NCBI RefSeq assembly: GCF_016093545.1
Contig: NZ_JADKYX010000007.1
Coordinates: 218,376 to 282,375 of the forward strand
Source of the DNA: Massilia rhizosphaerae
GTDB lineage: Bacteria > Pseudomonadota > Gammaproteobacteria > Burkholderiales > Burkholderiaceae_D
Direction: 5' to 3'
Length of the DNA stretch: 64,000 bases
Shown here: in pieces, positions 25,716 to 33,728 of the stretch
Layout: every line of letters starts with the position of its first letter
How positions within the stretch are numbered: the stretch's first letter is position 1
Notes under the pieces: model-generated
Told to the model about the DNA's origin: nothing
The model's database searches: none
The model's input: the letters and a program-made list of their open reading frames with translations, nothing else
Position numbers and translations under genes: made by a program

Positions 25716-27224
25716 ATGGACAAAACAATGAAAACTATTTATTTCAAACCTGTCGTTCATACAGCCGTCGTTCGTACCGCAATCGCGCTGGCCGTGGCCG
25801 CGCTGCTCTCCGCGTGCGGCACCGTCGGCAAGGATTTCGTCGCGCCGCAGGGCGTCGCCACGCCGGCATACCGCCACGCCGCGGCCGAACCTGTTGACCA
25901 GGCCGCGCGCCTGCCCTCCGCATGGTGGACCGTGTTCGGCGACAATCAGCTCGACCAGCTCGAGCAGCGTGCCCTGCGCGACAACCCGAACGTGCGCGCC
26001 GCCGCGCAGCGCCTCGTGCAGGCGCAGGCGCAGCTGGGCGTGACGCGCGCCAGCCAGATGCCCACCGTCGGCGTGTCGGCCGGCGTCTCGAACTCGCGCA
26101 CGTCGGCCGAAACGCCGATGGGCGTAACGTTCGGCCACAAGTCGATCAAGGGCACCGAATACTCGGTCGGCGCCAATTTCTCGTACGAGCTGGACCTGTG
26201 GGGCCGCGTGCGCCGCGCCGTGGAAGCCGCGGACGCCCAGGCGCTGGCCGCGCAGGACGACCGCGACGGCGTCATGCTGATGCTCTCCGGCCAGGTCGCG
26301 ACGACGTACTGGCAGCTGCGCGGCCTCGACGCCGACATCGCCATCCTGAACGACGCGCTGGCCACGCGGCGCGAGTCGCAGCAGCTGATCGAGGCGCGCT
26401 TCAACGCGGGCCTTTCGAACGAGCTGGACGTCTCGCGCACCCGCATCGAGCGCGCGAATGCCGAGGCGGACATCCAGGAAGCCCAGCGCCAGCGCAACAC
26501 GCTGGAACATGCGCTGGCCGTGCTGGTGGGCGCTTCGCCGAGCCAGCCCATCCTGGCGCCGGCCGCCGGCGACGTGGCCGCCACGTTGCCGCAGCCGCCC
26601 GCGATCCCCGTCGGCCTGCCGGCCAGCATCCTGGGTCAGCGTCCGGACCTCGCCGCGAGCGTCGCCACGCTGCGTGCCCTGAATGCCCAGGTGGGCGTGG
26701 CCGAGGGCGCGTTCTACCCGAGCGTGTCGCTGACCGGCAACTTCGGCTTTGCGTCGGAAACGCTGAGCAATCTGACCAAGGGCAACGCGCGCCAGTTCTC
26801 GGTCGGGCCGCTGGCGCTGTCGCTGCCCGTGTTCGAGGGCGGCCGCATCCGGGCCAACGTCAACGTCGCCAAGGCCCGCTACGACGAAGCCGTCGCCAAC
26901 CACGAGGCGCGCCTGCTGACGGCGCTGCGCGACGTGGAAGATGCGCTGTCGGACGTCCAGCAGCGCAAGCGGCAGGGCGACGTGCAGGTCCAGGCGCAGC
27001 AGGCCGCGGCGCGCGCCGTGCAGGTGGCGCAGGCGCGCTACGACCGCGGCGTGTCGACCTACCTGGACGTCACCGACGCCCAGCGTTCCGCGCTGGCCGC
27101 CGACCGCGCCGCCGCGCAGATCCGCACGCAGCGCCTGCTGGCCGCGGTGTCGGTCGCGCGCGCGCTGGGCGGCGGCTGGCAGCAGGCGGCGCCGGAGGCG
27201 ACGGTCGCCCAGGCGTCGCGCTGA
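25716..27224 (+). CDS. NodT-family outer-membrane efflux lipoprotein
   Basis: 502 residues. A lipoprotein signal ends LLSACG, with lipidation Cys at about residue 34. Two OEP repeats follow, with WWTVFGDNQLDQLEQRALRDNPNVRAAAQRL and TYWQLRGLDADI in the first, and VAEGAFYPSVSLTGNFGF and YDEAVANHEARLLTALRDVEDAL in the second. It forms the trimeric TolC-like duct for the EmrAB pump. The start at 25716 follows AAGGATTC. The stop is 95 bases before the next gene, which is likely a separate unit. Confidence 0.93.
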   Translation: MDKTMKTIYFKPVVHTAVVRTAIALAVAALLSACGTVGKDFVAPQGVATPAYRHAAAEPVDQAARLPSAWWTVFGDNQLDQLEQRALRDNPNVRAAAQRLVQAQAQLGVTRASQMPTVGVSAGVSNSRTSAETPMGVTFGHKSIKGTEYSVGANFSYELDLWGRVRRAVEAADAQALAAQDDRDGVMLMLSGQVATTYWQLRGLDADIAILNDALATRRESQQLIEARFNAGLSNELDVSRTRIERANAEADIQEAQRQRNTLEHALAVLVGASPSQPILAPAAGDVAATLPQPPAIPVGLPASILGQRPDLAASVATLRALNAQVGVAEGAFYPSVSLTGNFGFASETLSNLTKGNARQFSVGPLALSLPVFEGGRIRANVNVAKARYDEAVANHEARLLTALRDVEDALSDVQQRKRQGDVQVQAQQAAARAVQVAQARYDRGVSTYLDVTDAQRSALAADRAAAQIRTQRLLAAVSVARALGGGWQQAAPEATVAQASR

Positions 27225-27319
27225 GCGCCCGCCGGCGCCGCCATCCTTCGGCGGCACCGGCCTCTTCGTCCCTGAACAGGATTACAATCGCGGGATTGCA
27301 AACCTCACAAGGGACCTCA

Positions 27320-29044
27320 ATGAAGCATCTTCTCGCCCCCCTGGCCCTGGCCGCAGCGACCCTGTGCGCCACCGTCCATGCCGCCCCCGCCACCGCGCCC
27401 GAGCTGCAGGCGATGGCCAGGCGTTTCGCCCCGGTCGACCTGACGGCCGATACGGCCAAGCTGTCCGCCGGCGACCGTGTCGCCATCGCCAAGCTGATCG
27501 AAGCGGCGAAAATCGTCGACGTCCTGCAGCTGCGCCAGCGCTGGTCCGGCAACGAGGCGCTGTGGGCCGCGCTGCAAAAGGACACGACGCCGCTGGGCCG
27601 TGCGCGCCGCGACTACTTTTGGCTGAACAAGGGACCGTGGTCGATCATCGACGGCAACCAGTCCTTCATGCCCGCCGAGTATGCGGGCATCCGGATCCCG
27701 GCCACGAAACCGCCCGGCGCGAATTTTTACCCGGAAGGGGCGAGCAAGCAGGAACTCGAGACGTGGATGAACGGCTTGCCGCCGGCCGAGAAGGAACAGG
27801 CGCGGTGGTTCTTCACCGTGATCCGCAAGGACAAGGATGACAAGCGGGCCGGCAAATTCACGATCGTGAAGTACTCCGACGAATACCGCGCCGAGCTGCA
27901 GAAGCTGGCCAAGCTGCTGAAGGACGCGGCCAGCGCCACCGACAACGCGTCGCTGAAAAAATTCCTGAACCTGCGCGCCGACGCCTTCCTGTCGAACGAC
28001 TACCTCGCCTCCGATTTCGCGTGGATGGACCTGGATTCCCCGGTCGACGTCACGATCGGCCCGTACGAGACGTATAACGACGAACTGTTCGGCTACAAGG
28101 CCGCGTTCGAGGCGTACGTGAACGTGCGCGACCAGAAGGAAACGGCCAAGCTGAACTTCTTCGGCAAGCATATGCAGGAGCTGGAAAACAACCTGCCGCT
28201 CGATCCGAAATACCGCAATCCTAAGGTCGGGGCGATCGCGCCGATGGTCGTCGTGAACCAGGTCTATGGCGCCGGCGACGGCAATATGGGCGTGCAGACG
28301 GCCGCCTACAACCTGCCGAACGACGAGCGCATCATCCGCCAGCGCGGCTCGAAGCGCGTGATGCTGAAGAACGTCCAGGAAGCCAAGTTCGAGGCGACCC
28401 TGACCCCGATCTCGAAGCTCGTGCTGCGCCCCGCCGACCAGAAGAACCTCGATTTCGATTCCTTCTTCACGCACATCCTCGCGCACGAGATCATGCACGG
28501 CCTGGGCCCGCACGCGACGACGCGCGACGGCCGCCCGTCCACGCCGCGCCAGGACCTGAAGGACACCTACTCGACCATCGAGGAAGCGAAGGCCGACGTC
28601 ACCGGCCTGTGGGCGCTCGCGTACATGATGGACAAGGGTGAGCTGAAGGATTCGCTGGGGCAGGGCGAGGCGGCCGAGCGCAAGCTGTACGACACCTACC
28701 TCGCGTCCGCGTTCCGCACCCTGCACTTCGGCCTGACGGATTCGCACGCGCGCGGCATGGCGATCCAGATGAACTACCTGCTCGACAAGGGCGGCTTCGT
28801 GTCGCACGGCGACGGCACGTTCTCCGTCGACTTTGCCAAGATCAAGGGCGCGGTGGCGGACCTCGACCGCGAATTCCTGACGATCGAGGCGACCGGCGAC
28901 TACGCCCGCGCGCAGGATCTCATGAAGCGCTACGTCGTCATCCGTCCCGACGTGCAGAAGGCGCTGGACAAGATGAAGGCGGTGCCGAACGACATCCGTC
29001 CCGCGTTTGTGACGGCGACCAGGCTGGTGCCGGCGCAACGCTGA
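27320..29044 (+). CDS. Secreted M49-like (dipeptidyl-peptidase III family) zinc peptidase
   Basis: 574 residues. MKHLLAPLALAAATLCATVHAAPA is a signal peptide; AGGGACCT stands before the ATG. The zinc site reads LAHEIMHGLGPHAT (H389, E390, H393), followed by the third ligand segment TIEEAKADVTGL (E421-E422). The HExxH-GLGP plus EEAKAD pattern is that of bacterial M49-related metallohydrolases, which differ from classical DPP III (HExxGH). Members remove dipeptides or act as general Zn hydrolases. Unlike cytosolic DPP III, this one is exported, probably to the periplasm. It is followed by another secreted HExxH protein. Confidence 0.82.
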   Translation: MKHLLAPLALAAATLCATVHAAPATAPELQAMARRFAPVDLTADTAKLSAGDRVAIAKLIEAAKIVDVLQLRQRWSGNEALWAALQKDTTPLGRARRDYFWLNKGPWSIIDGNQSFMPAEYAGIRIPATKPPGANFYPEGASKQELETWMNGLPPAEKEQARWFFTVIRKDKDDKRAGKFTIVKYSDEYRAELQKLAKLLKDAASATDNASLKKFLNLRADAFLSNDYLASDFAWMDLDSPVDVTIGPYETYNDELFGYKAAFEAYVNVRDQKETAKLNFFGKHMQELENNLPLDPKYRNPKVGAIAPMVVVNQVYGAGDGNMGVQTAAYNLPNDERIIRQRGSKRVMLKNVQEAKFEATLTPISKLVLRPADQKNLDFDSFFTHILAHEIMHGLGPHATTRDGRPSTPRQDLKDTYSTIEEAKADVTGLWALAYMMDKGELKDSLGQGEAAERKLYDTYLASAFRTLHFGLTDSHARGMAIQMNYLLDKGGFVSHGDGTFSVDFAKIKGAVADLDREFLTIEATGDYARAQDLMKRYVVIRPDVQKALDKMKAVPNDIRPAFVTATRLVPAQR

Positions 29045-29204
29045 CCGGCCGGTTCCGGAAAAGCGCGCCGTCCCGCCATGGGCGACGAGCTTTTCCGGCA
29101 ACATTACGCTTTTGGACATCCACGAAAATATTGCCGGCCACGAGGGTTGAGCGAAGGCTAAAATTGCCGTTAGGAATTTTAAATATCCTAGCGGGAAGCT
29201 CTCC

Positions 29205-29903
29205 ATGTCCAAAGTCCTCATCGCCGCCACCTTCCTGTGCGCGGCCGCCCAGGCCGTCCCGGCCGCCGCCGCCGACCTCACCCCGCTGGAGCAGCGCTGG
29301 CTGGGCGCCGCGCTTCCCGTCCTCGACTATGCGCGCGGCCTGAAATTGCCCGTCGACATCGTCGTGCAGCCGCAGGCCGGCCCGAACGACGTGCCGATGG
29401 CGATGGGCTTCGCCGGCGGCCGCTGCAAGCTCGTGCTGTCGCTGCGCGGCAATCCCGACGCCGAGCGCCAGCTGGAAGGCGTGCCGGCCGCCCAGCAGGG
29501 CGAATTGATCGAGGCCATGGCCGCCCACGAGTTCGCCCATTGCTGGCGCTATGCGCAAGGCGCCTGGCATGCGTTGCCGGCTGGCTTCGTCGAGACGGGC
29601 GAGGAAACGGCCGACGATCCATCGCTGCTGGCGGCGTCGAAGGCGATGCGCGAGACCCGCCGCGAGGAAGGTTATGCCGACCTCGTCGCGCTGGCCTGGA
29701 TCCACGACCGCCACCCGGCCGACTACGGCCGCATCTATGCCTGGCTGGAAAAACTCAGGCAGGACCAGCCGGTCGCGCACAACGGCCACGACACCCGCGC
29801 CTGGGTGCGCCTGGCACGCGACGGCGCCCGGTTCGGCGCGGGCGGCAAGCCGTTCGAGGACGTGGCGCCGCTGTGGCGCGAAGGCCTGCTCAGCGACGAT
29901 TGA
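29205..29903 (+). CDS. Small secreted putative zinc metallopeptidase (HExxH)
   Basis: 232 residues. The signal peptide is MSKVLIAATFLCAAAQAVPAAAA. MAAHEFAHCWRYAQGAWH carries HEFAH (H108, E109, H112), and REEGYADLVALAWIHDRHP (E154-E155) places a Glu where a third zinc ligand is expected in gluzincin-like peptidases. I do not recognise the family. It could be an active periplasmic peptidase or a relative that only keeps the metal site. AGCTCTCC before the ATG gives a weak ribosome site. An AT-rich imperfect palindrome lies at 29171-29190. Confidence 0.65.
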   Translation: MSKVLIAATFLCAAAQAVPAAAADLTPLEQRWLGAALPVLDYARGLKLPVDIVVQPQAGPNDVPMAMGFAGGRCKLVLSLRGNPDAERQLEGVPAAQQGELIEAMAAHEFAHCWRYAQGAWHALPAGFVETGEETADDPSLLAASKAMRETRREEGYADLVALAWIHDRHPADYGRIYAWLEKLRQDQPVAHNGHDTRAWVRLARDGARFGAGGKPFEDVAPLWREGLLSDD

Positions 29904-30021
29904 GCGAGCGCCGGTGAGCCCGGCCATGGTTTGTCCGACAAGCGTACGGTGCCGCACAGAGGTCGCGGTCGTGCGGGCGTTAAATCTGGCTGTCACAACA
30001 AACGACACAAGGGACAAGACC

Positions 30022-31107
30022 ATGAAAACGCTGATTGCGACCTTGCTCGCGACGGCTGCAGGCGCGAGCTTTGCCGCGGCACCGACCGCGGCACTGAACC
30101 ACGATCCGGCCACTTACCGTACTCTCACGCACAAGGCGGAGTCGGAATACCGGGCGGCAGCAGCGAAATGCGACGCGAAAAGCGGCAACGACAAGGACGT
30201 CTGCATGGCTGAAGCCCGGCTCGCGCGCACCCGCACCGAAGCCGACGTGCTGTCCAAGTACCACAACACGGCCGCCAGCCGCGCCCACGCGCGCGTCAAC
30301 GTCGCCGACGCCGAATACGACCTTGCCAAGGCGAAATGCGACGCCAGGAGCGGCGCCGACAAGGACAGCTGCATGGACAACGCCAAATCCGTGCACACGG
30401 CCGCGCTGGCCGACGCCAAGGCCGAGCGCGACGAGCGGACGGCCACGGGTGCCAGCGCCGGCGGCGCGACCGGCGCCAGCGGCGGCGGCAGCACGGCTTC
30501 CGGCGGTCTCGTGACCGGCACCGACACGCGCGACCCGGCCAAGGCCGCCGCGGTCGACAAATGCGCCCGGATGGGGGCCGATGCGAAAACCGGCTGCCTG
30601 GTCGAGACGAAGCCGTCGGCCGTGCGCGACAACGCCGCCGATGCGGCCAACCGCACCGCGAACGCGACCGAAAACGTTGCATCAAAGACGCGCGACACTG
30701 CCGCGACCGCCGCCGACAAAGTGAAGGCCGCGGCCGTGACAGTTGCTGAAAAGACGCGGGAAGTCGCGCACGCCGCCGTCGACAAGACGAAGCAGGCCGG
30801 TTCGACCGTTGCCCAGAAGACCGACAACGCGATGGACCGCGCCGGCGACGAGACGGCCGACAAGACCCACGACGCCGCCGGCCGCACGCGCATCGCTGCG
30901 TCCGACACCGCTATCACCACCAAGGTGAAAGCCGGCCTCGTGAAGGAGCCGAACCTGGATTCGCTCGGCATCCACGTCGAGACGGAGAAGGGCGTCGTGA
31001 TGCTGAGCGGCTTCGTGAACTCGAAGGAACAGGCCGACAAGGCCGTGAAAGTCGCGAAGGGCGTCGAGGGCGTGACCCGCGTCAGGAGCGCCATCAAGGT
31101 CAAATAA
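30022..31107 (+). CDS. BON-domain protein with Cys repeats and an LEA-like helical region
   Basis: 361 residues. Signal peptide about 1-19. Two similar repeats of about 60 residues follow, each with AKCDAxSGxDKDxCMxxA (about 46-62 and 103-119). A Gly/Ser linker comes next. A long region of about 130 residues (about 200-285) has alternating Ala and Lys/Asp, with segments such as KTRDTAATAADKVKAA, that resembles LEA-like stress proteins. The C-terminus is a BON domain (TTKVKAGLVKEPNLDSLGIHVETEKGVVMLSGFVNS), known from OsmY and from phospholipid-binding periplasmic proteins. It is probably a periplasmic envelope-stress protein. A terminator follows. Confidence 0.8.
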   Translation: MKTLIATLLATAAGASFAAAPTAALNHDPATYRTLTHKAESEYRAAAAKCDAKSGNDKDVCMAEARLARTRTEADVLSKYHNTAASRAHARVNVADAEYDLAKAKCDARSGADKDSCMDNAKSVHTAALADAKAERDERTATGASAGGATGASGGGSTASGGLVTGTDTRDPAKAAAVDKCARMGADAKTGCLVETKPSAVRDNAADAANRTANATENVASKTRDTAATAADKVKAAAVTVAEKTREVAHAAVDKTKQAGSTVAQKTDNAMDRAGDETADKTHDAAGRTRIAASDTAITTKVKAGLVKEPNLDSLGIHVETEKGVVMLSGFVNSKEQADKAVKVAKGVEGVTRVRSAIKVK

Positions 31108-31128
31108 GCACCGCTGTGTGCCCGTCGG

Positions 31129-31158
31129 CGGCCGGGTTTGGGACCGGCCGTCGCTTTT
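31129..31158 (+). terminator. Rho-independent terminator after the BON gene
   Basis: CGGCCGG (31129-31135) pairs perfectly with CCGGCCG (31144-31150) over an 8-base loop, followed by TCGCTTTTG. It ends the upstream gene just before the HDOD gene promoter. Confidence 0.75.
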
Positions 31159-31221
31159 GCTGATCTACCACAGGTCGTTGCGAAGCCGCCGGGTTTTGCT
31201 TCGACGGTAGATAGGGCACGG

Positions 31222-31227
31222 TATAAT
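31222..31227 (+). promoter_or_regulatory. -10 box TATAAT immediately before the HDOD gene
   Basis: A perfect TATAAT ends eight bases before the GTG start codon at 31235. Transcription should begin about seven bases after the box, at or next to the start codon. There is no Shine-Dalgarno sequence. This indicates a leaderless mRNA. A -35 candidate is weak (TTGCTT with a long spacer). Confidence 0.55.
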
Positions 31228-31234
31228 CGCGGCC

Positions 31235-32071
31235 GTGAACAGACTCGAAGCCTTCGGAACCATCGCCGCCCAAGCCGCGCGCGGTGAGATTTCCTTTCCC
31301 ACCAGCGTGAACGCCGTGCTGCGCCTGCAACACGCGCTGAACGATCCCGATTGCCACCTGGAGGATGCGATCCGCCTCGTGCTGGGCGAGCCGCAGCTGG
31401 CCGCGCGCACGGTCGCGCTGGCCAATTCTTCGACGTTCAACACGGGCGGCAAGCCGATCACCAATGTGCGCTCGGCCGTGACGCGGGTCGGCTACCGCAA
31501 CCTGCAGATGCTCGTCGCCAGTCTCGTCGTGCGCCAGTTCGGCGCCCGCATCGAAGACCCGGACCTGCGCGCCAAGGCCGAGCAGCTATGGGAACACACG
31601 GTGCAGGTGGCCGCGCTGGCCCATGTGTTCGCGCGCCGCGTCACCTTCGTCAATCCGGACACGGCGATGTTCGCCGGCATCGTCCACGAAGTCGGCGGCT
31701 TCTACCTGCTGTCGCGCGCCGACGGTTTCCCGGGGCTGCTCGACGACGATCCGGAAAAATGGGCCGAGCTGTGCGAGGACGTCGTGACGCGCGAAGTGGC
31801 GCGCAAGCTGGCGCTGCCCGAGCCCGTCGCCGACGCGATCTTCGAACTGCGCGGCGCCTGGCTGCACATGCCCCCCGCCACCTTGCTCGATACCCTGTTG
31901 CTGGCCAACCTGTACGCCAGCGTGCCGTCGCCGCTCGGCACGGCGCGCGCGCCGCTGCCCGAACACAGCGAGAGCGCGCTCGACTACCTGCTCGACGAGG
32001 ACAGCCTCAATCGCATGATCGACGAAGCGGCCGAGATCAGCGCCTCGATGGGCGGCGCGCTGCTCGTCTGA
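31235..32071 (+). CDS. HDOD domain protein
   Basis: 278 residues from GTG. The HDOD fold is seen from about residue 15: ISFPTSVNAVLRLQHALNDPDCHLEDAIRLVLGEPQLAARTVALANSSTFN is the usual start. VRSAVTRVGYRNLQMLVASLVVRQ follows, then the HD-like H-x-V-x-x-A segment (WEHTVQVAALAHVFARR) and FAGIVHEVGGFYLL. HDOD proteins act in signalling with two-component systems and cyclic-di-GMP control, without proven catalysis. The canonical HD metal dyad is incomplete, as is normal for HDOD. The start lies just after a -10 box (see promoter feature). Confidence 0.85.
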   Translation: MNRLEAFGTIAAQAARGEISFPTSVNAVLRLQHALNDPDCHLEDAIRLVLGEPQLAARTVALANSSTFNTGGKPITNVRSAVTRVGYRNLQMLVASLVVRQFGARIEDPDLRAKAEQLWEHTVQVAALAHVFARRVTFVNPDTAMFAGIVHEVGGFYLLSRADGFPGLLDDDPEKWAELCEDVVTREVARKLALPEPVADAIFELRGAWLHMPPATLLDTLLLANLYASVPSPLGTARAPLPEHSESALDYLLDEDSLNRMIDEAAEISASMGGALLV

Positions 32072-32075
32072 CCGT

Positions 32076-32888
32076 TCACGCGCCGAGTTCGCGGCAGAAC
32101 CGCGCCGTCGCCTCGTCCATCGGGAAGCACGATTCGATGTGCAGCTCGTCGACGGTGATGTCGCGCGGCGTGCCGAACGTCGTGATCGTCGAAAAGAAGC
32201 TGAGTGCCACGCCGCGGTGGCTGAATTCCGTCGTCAGCAGCGGCGCGGGCGGCGTGTCCAGGTTGCGCAGCCGCCAGCGCGGCGGCACGTCGGGATACGC
32301 CAGGATTTCGTCGAGCAGCGCGCGCGCCTTCGTGTCCGTCGGCGACCCTGCGACCAGCGCGTGCAGGTGTCCGATCAGCGTGCTCCCCACATCGTCCCAG
32401 TTCGTCATGCGGCCGCGCAGGTCCTCCGGATCGAACACCGTGCGCAGCATGTTCGCATGCTTGCCGGGCCGGCCGTCGAGCAGGAAATCGTTGACGCGCT
32501 GCGCGGCCTTGTTCGCGGCCAGGATATCCCAGTGCCGGTTCATGAGGAAGGCGGGATACGGTTCCTGCTGCTCGAGGATGAAGGCGATGGCCTGGTTGAT
32601 CCGGCCCAGCGCCGGCGTATCGAGGCCGCTCTCCGGATAGCTCGGCGCATAGCCGCCCGCGCGCAGCAGCGCGTTGCGTTCGCGCAGCGGCATGTCCAGC
32701 ACGTCGGCGAGGCGCATCAGGAGAGTCCTGCTGGGCTGGGCCTTGCCCGTTTCGATGCAGCTCAGGTGGCGCGCGGAGATGTTCGCGTCCAGCGACAGGT
32801 CGAGCTGGCTGAGACGGCGCGCGGCCCGCCATTCGCGCAGGAGAAGGCCGACGGGGACGGGGACGGGGGCGAGGTCGAGAGGTGCCAT
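32076..32888 (-). CDS. XRE/MmyB-like transcriptional regulator
   Basis: 270 residues. The N-terminal helix-turn-helix is GLLLREWRAARRLSQLDLSLDANISARHLSCIETGKAQPSRTLLMRLADVL. The C-terminal part belongs to the MmyB ligand-binding family: INQAIAFILEQQEPYPAFLMNRHWDILAANKAAQ, then HLHALVAGSPTDTKARALLDEI and LTTEFSHRGVALSFFSTITTFGTPRDITVDELHIESCFP. MmyB-type domains are PAS-like and thought to bind fatty acids or similar ligands. It lies 48 bases after the DUF4198 gene on the same strand. Bases 32930-32942 next to its start share a 13-mer with the region upstream of 35679, so it may regulate that operon. Confidence 0.85.
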   Translation of the reverse strand: MAPLDLAPVPVPVGLLLREWRAARRLSQLDLSLDANISARHLSCIETGKAQPSRTLLMRLADVLDMPLRERNALLRAGGYAPSYPESGLDTPALGRINQAIAFILEQQEPYPAFLMNRHWDILAANKAAQRVNDFLLDGRPGKHANMLRTVFDPEDLRGRMTNWDDVGSTLIGHLHALVAGSPTDTKARALLDEILAYPDVPPRWRLRNLDTPPAPLLTTEFSHRGVALSFFSTITTFGTPRDITVDELHIESCFPMDEATARFCRELGA

Positions 32889-32936
32889 GGGCCGATGATA
32901 ACCCGGCCGCGATCCGCACGGCCATGACGTCGGAGG

Positions 32937-33728
32937 TCATGGCGGGACGGCGAAACTCAGGCTCGAGAAGACGGTGTCGAAATCGATGCCGTCGTCGCCG
33001 GACAGGGGCGTCGTCCACACGACGTTCAGCAGCCAGTGACCCGGCGGCGGCCGGCGGAACACGACCCGCCCGGCGCCGTCCGTGGTCCGCGCGGCGGCGG
33101 GTTGCGCGTCGTGGTCGAGGTCCGTGAGTTTCACCAGCGCGCGCGCCAGCGGACGGCCCTGGAACAAGACCTGCGCGGCCAGCGTGTCGCCGCCGTCCGG
33201 ATCGGACAGCGGCCGCGCCAGCACGATTTCCAGCGGCAGGCCGACGCGCTTCGTCGCCAGGTCCTGGCTGCCTTCGCCGGGTTCGCCGGCCTGCACGAGG
33301 GCTTTCGCCACGCGCCGGTAGCGCTCGATGGCATCCTGGCCCTTTGTTCCGCGCTTGTCCCGCTCGGCCGCCGCCGGCCACAGGCCTTCGTCCTTCACGT
33401 AGGCGTTGAAGCGGCCGGCGGGGAGGTGGCTTTGCGCGTTCGCGTCCGTTTCCAGCGCCAGCAGGTGCAGCCCAGCCTCCGCCGGCGCCAGCTTGCCGTC
33501 GCCGCGCAGGTCGATGACGTCGCCACCCGGCGTCCACGCCGCGAAGCGCAGGATGCGGCGCGACGGGATCGGCGACGTCCGGCGCGCGTCGCCGTGGCCG
33601 ACCTGCATGCGCAATGCCGTGCTGGCGCCGACGGCGACGACGAAGCGGTCCGGATTCACCCAGAAATCGTGGGCGCCGGCCCACAGCGGCAGGCACAGCG
33701 CGGCAACCGTCAACAGGCGCGCGATCAT
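32937..33728 (-). CDS. DUF4198-like secreted protein
   Basis: 263 residues. MIARLLTVAALCLPLWAGAHDFWVNP is a signal peptide followed immediately by the AHDFW motif typical of DUF4198 proteins. The body includes a long alpha region (DKRGTKGQDAIERYRRVAKALVQ) and a C-terminal beta-sandwich (AQVLFQGRPLARALVKLTDLD...AGRVVFRRPPPGHWLLNVVWTT), similar to metal-uptake periplasmic factors. Its ATG overlaps the stop of the DUF4331 gene by ATGA, so translation is coupled. Function unknown; related proteins are linked to nickel or cobalt handling, but no His-rich stretch supports that here. Confidence 0.8.
   Translation of the reverse strand: MIARLLTVAALCLPLWAGAHDFWVNPDRFVVAVGASTALRMQVGHGDARRTSPIPSRRILRFAAWTPGGDVIDLRGDGKLAPAEAGLHLLALETDANAQSHLPAGRFNAYVKDEGLWPAAAERDKRGTKGQDAIERYRRVAKALVQAGEPGEGSQDLATKRVGLPLEIVLARPLSDPDGGDTLAAQVLFQGRPLARALVKLTDLDHDAQPAAARTTDGAGRVVFRRPPPGHWLLNVVWTTPLSGDDGIDFDTVFSSLSFAVPP

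Noticed and set aside
27320..29044. A 1040-codon frame from 25922 as one large protein
   Set aside because: The first part is a shadow of the NodT gene; the true start is at 27320 with a signal peptide and ribosome site.
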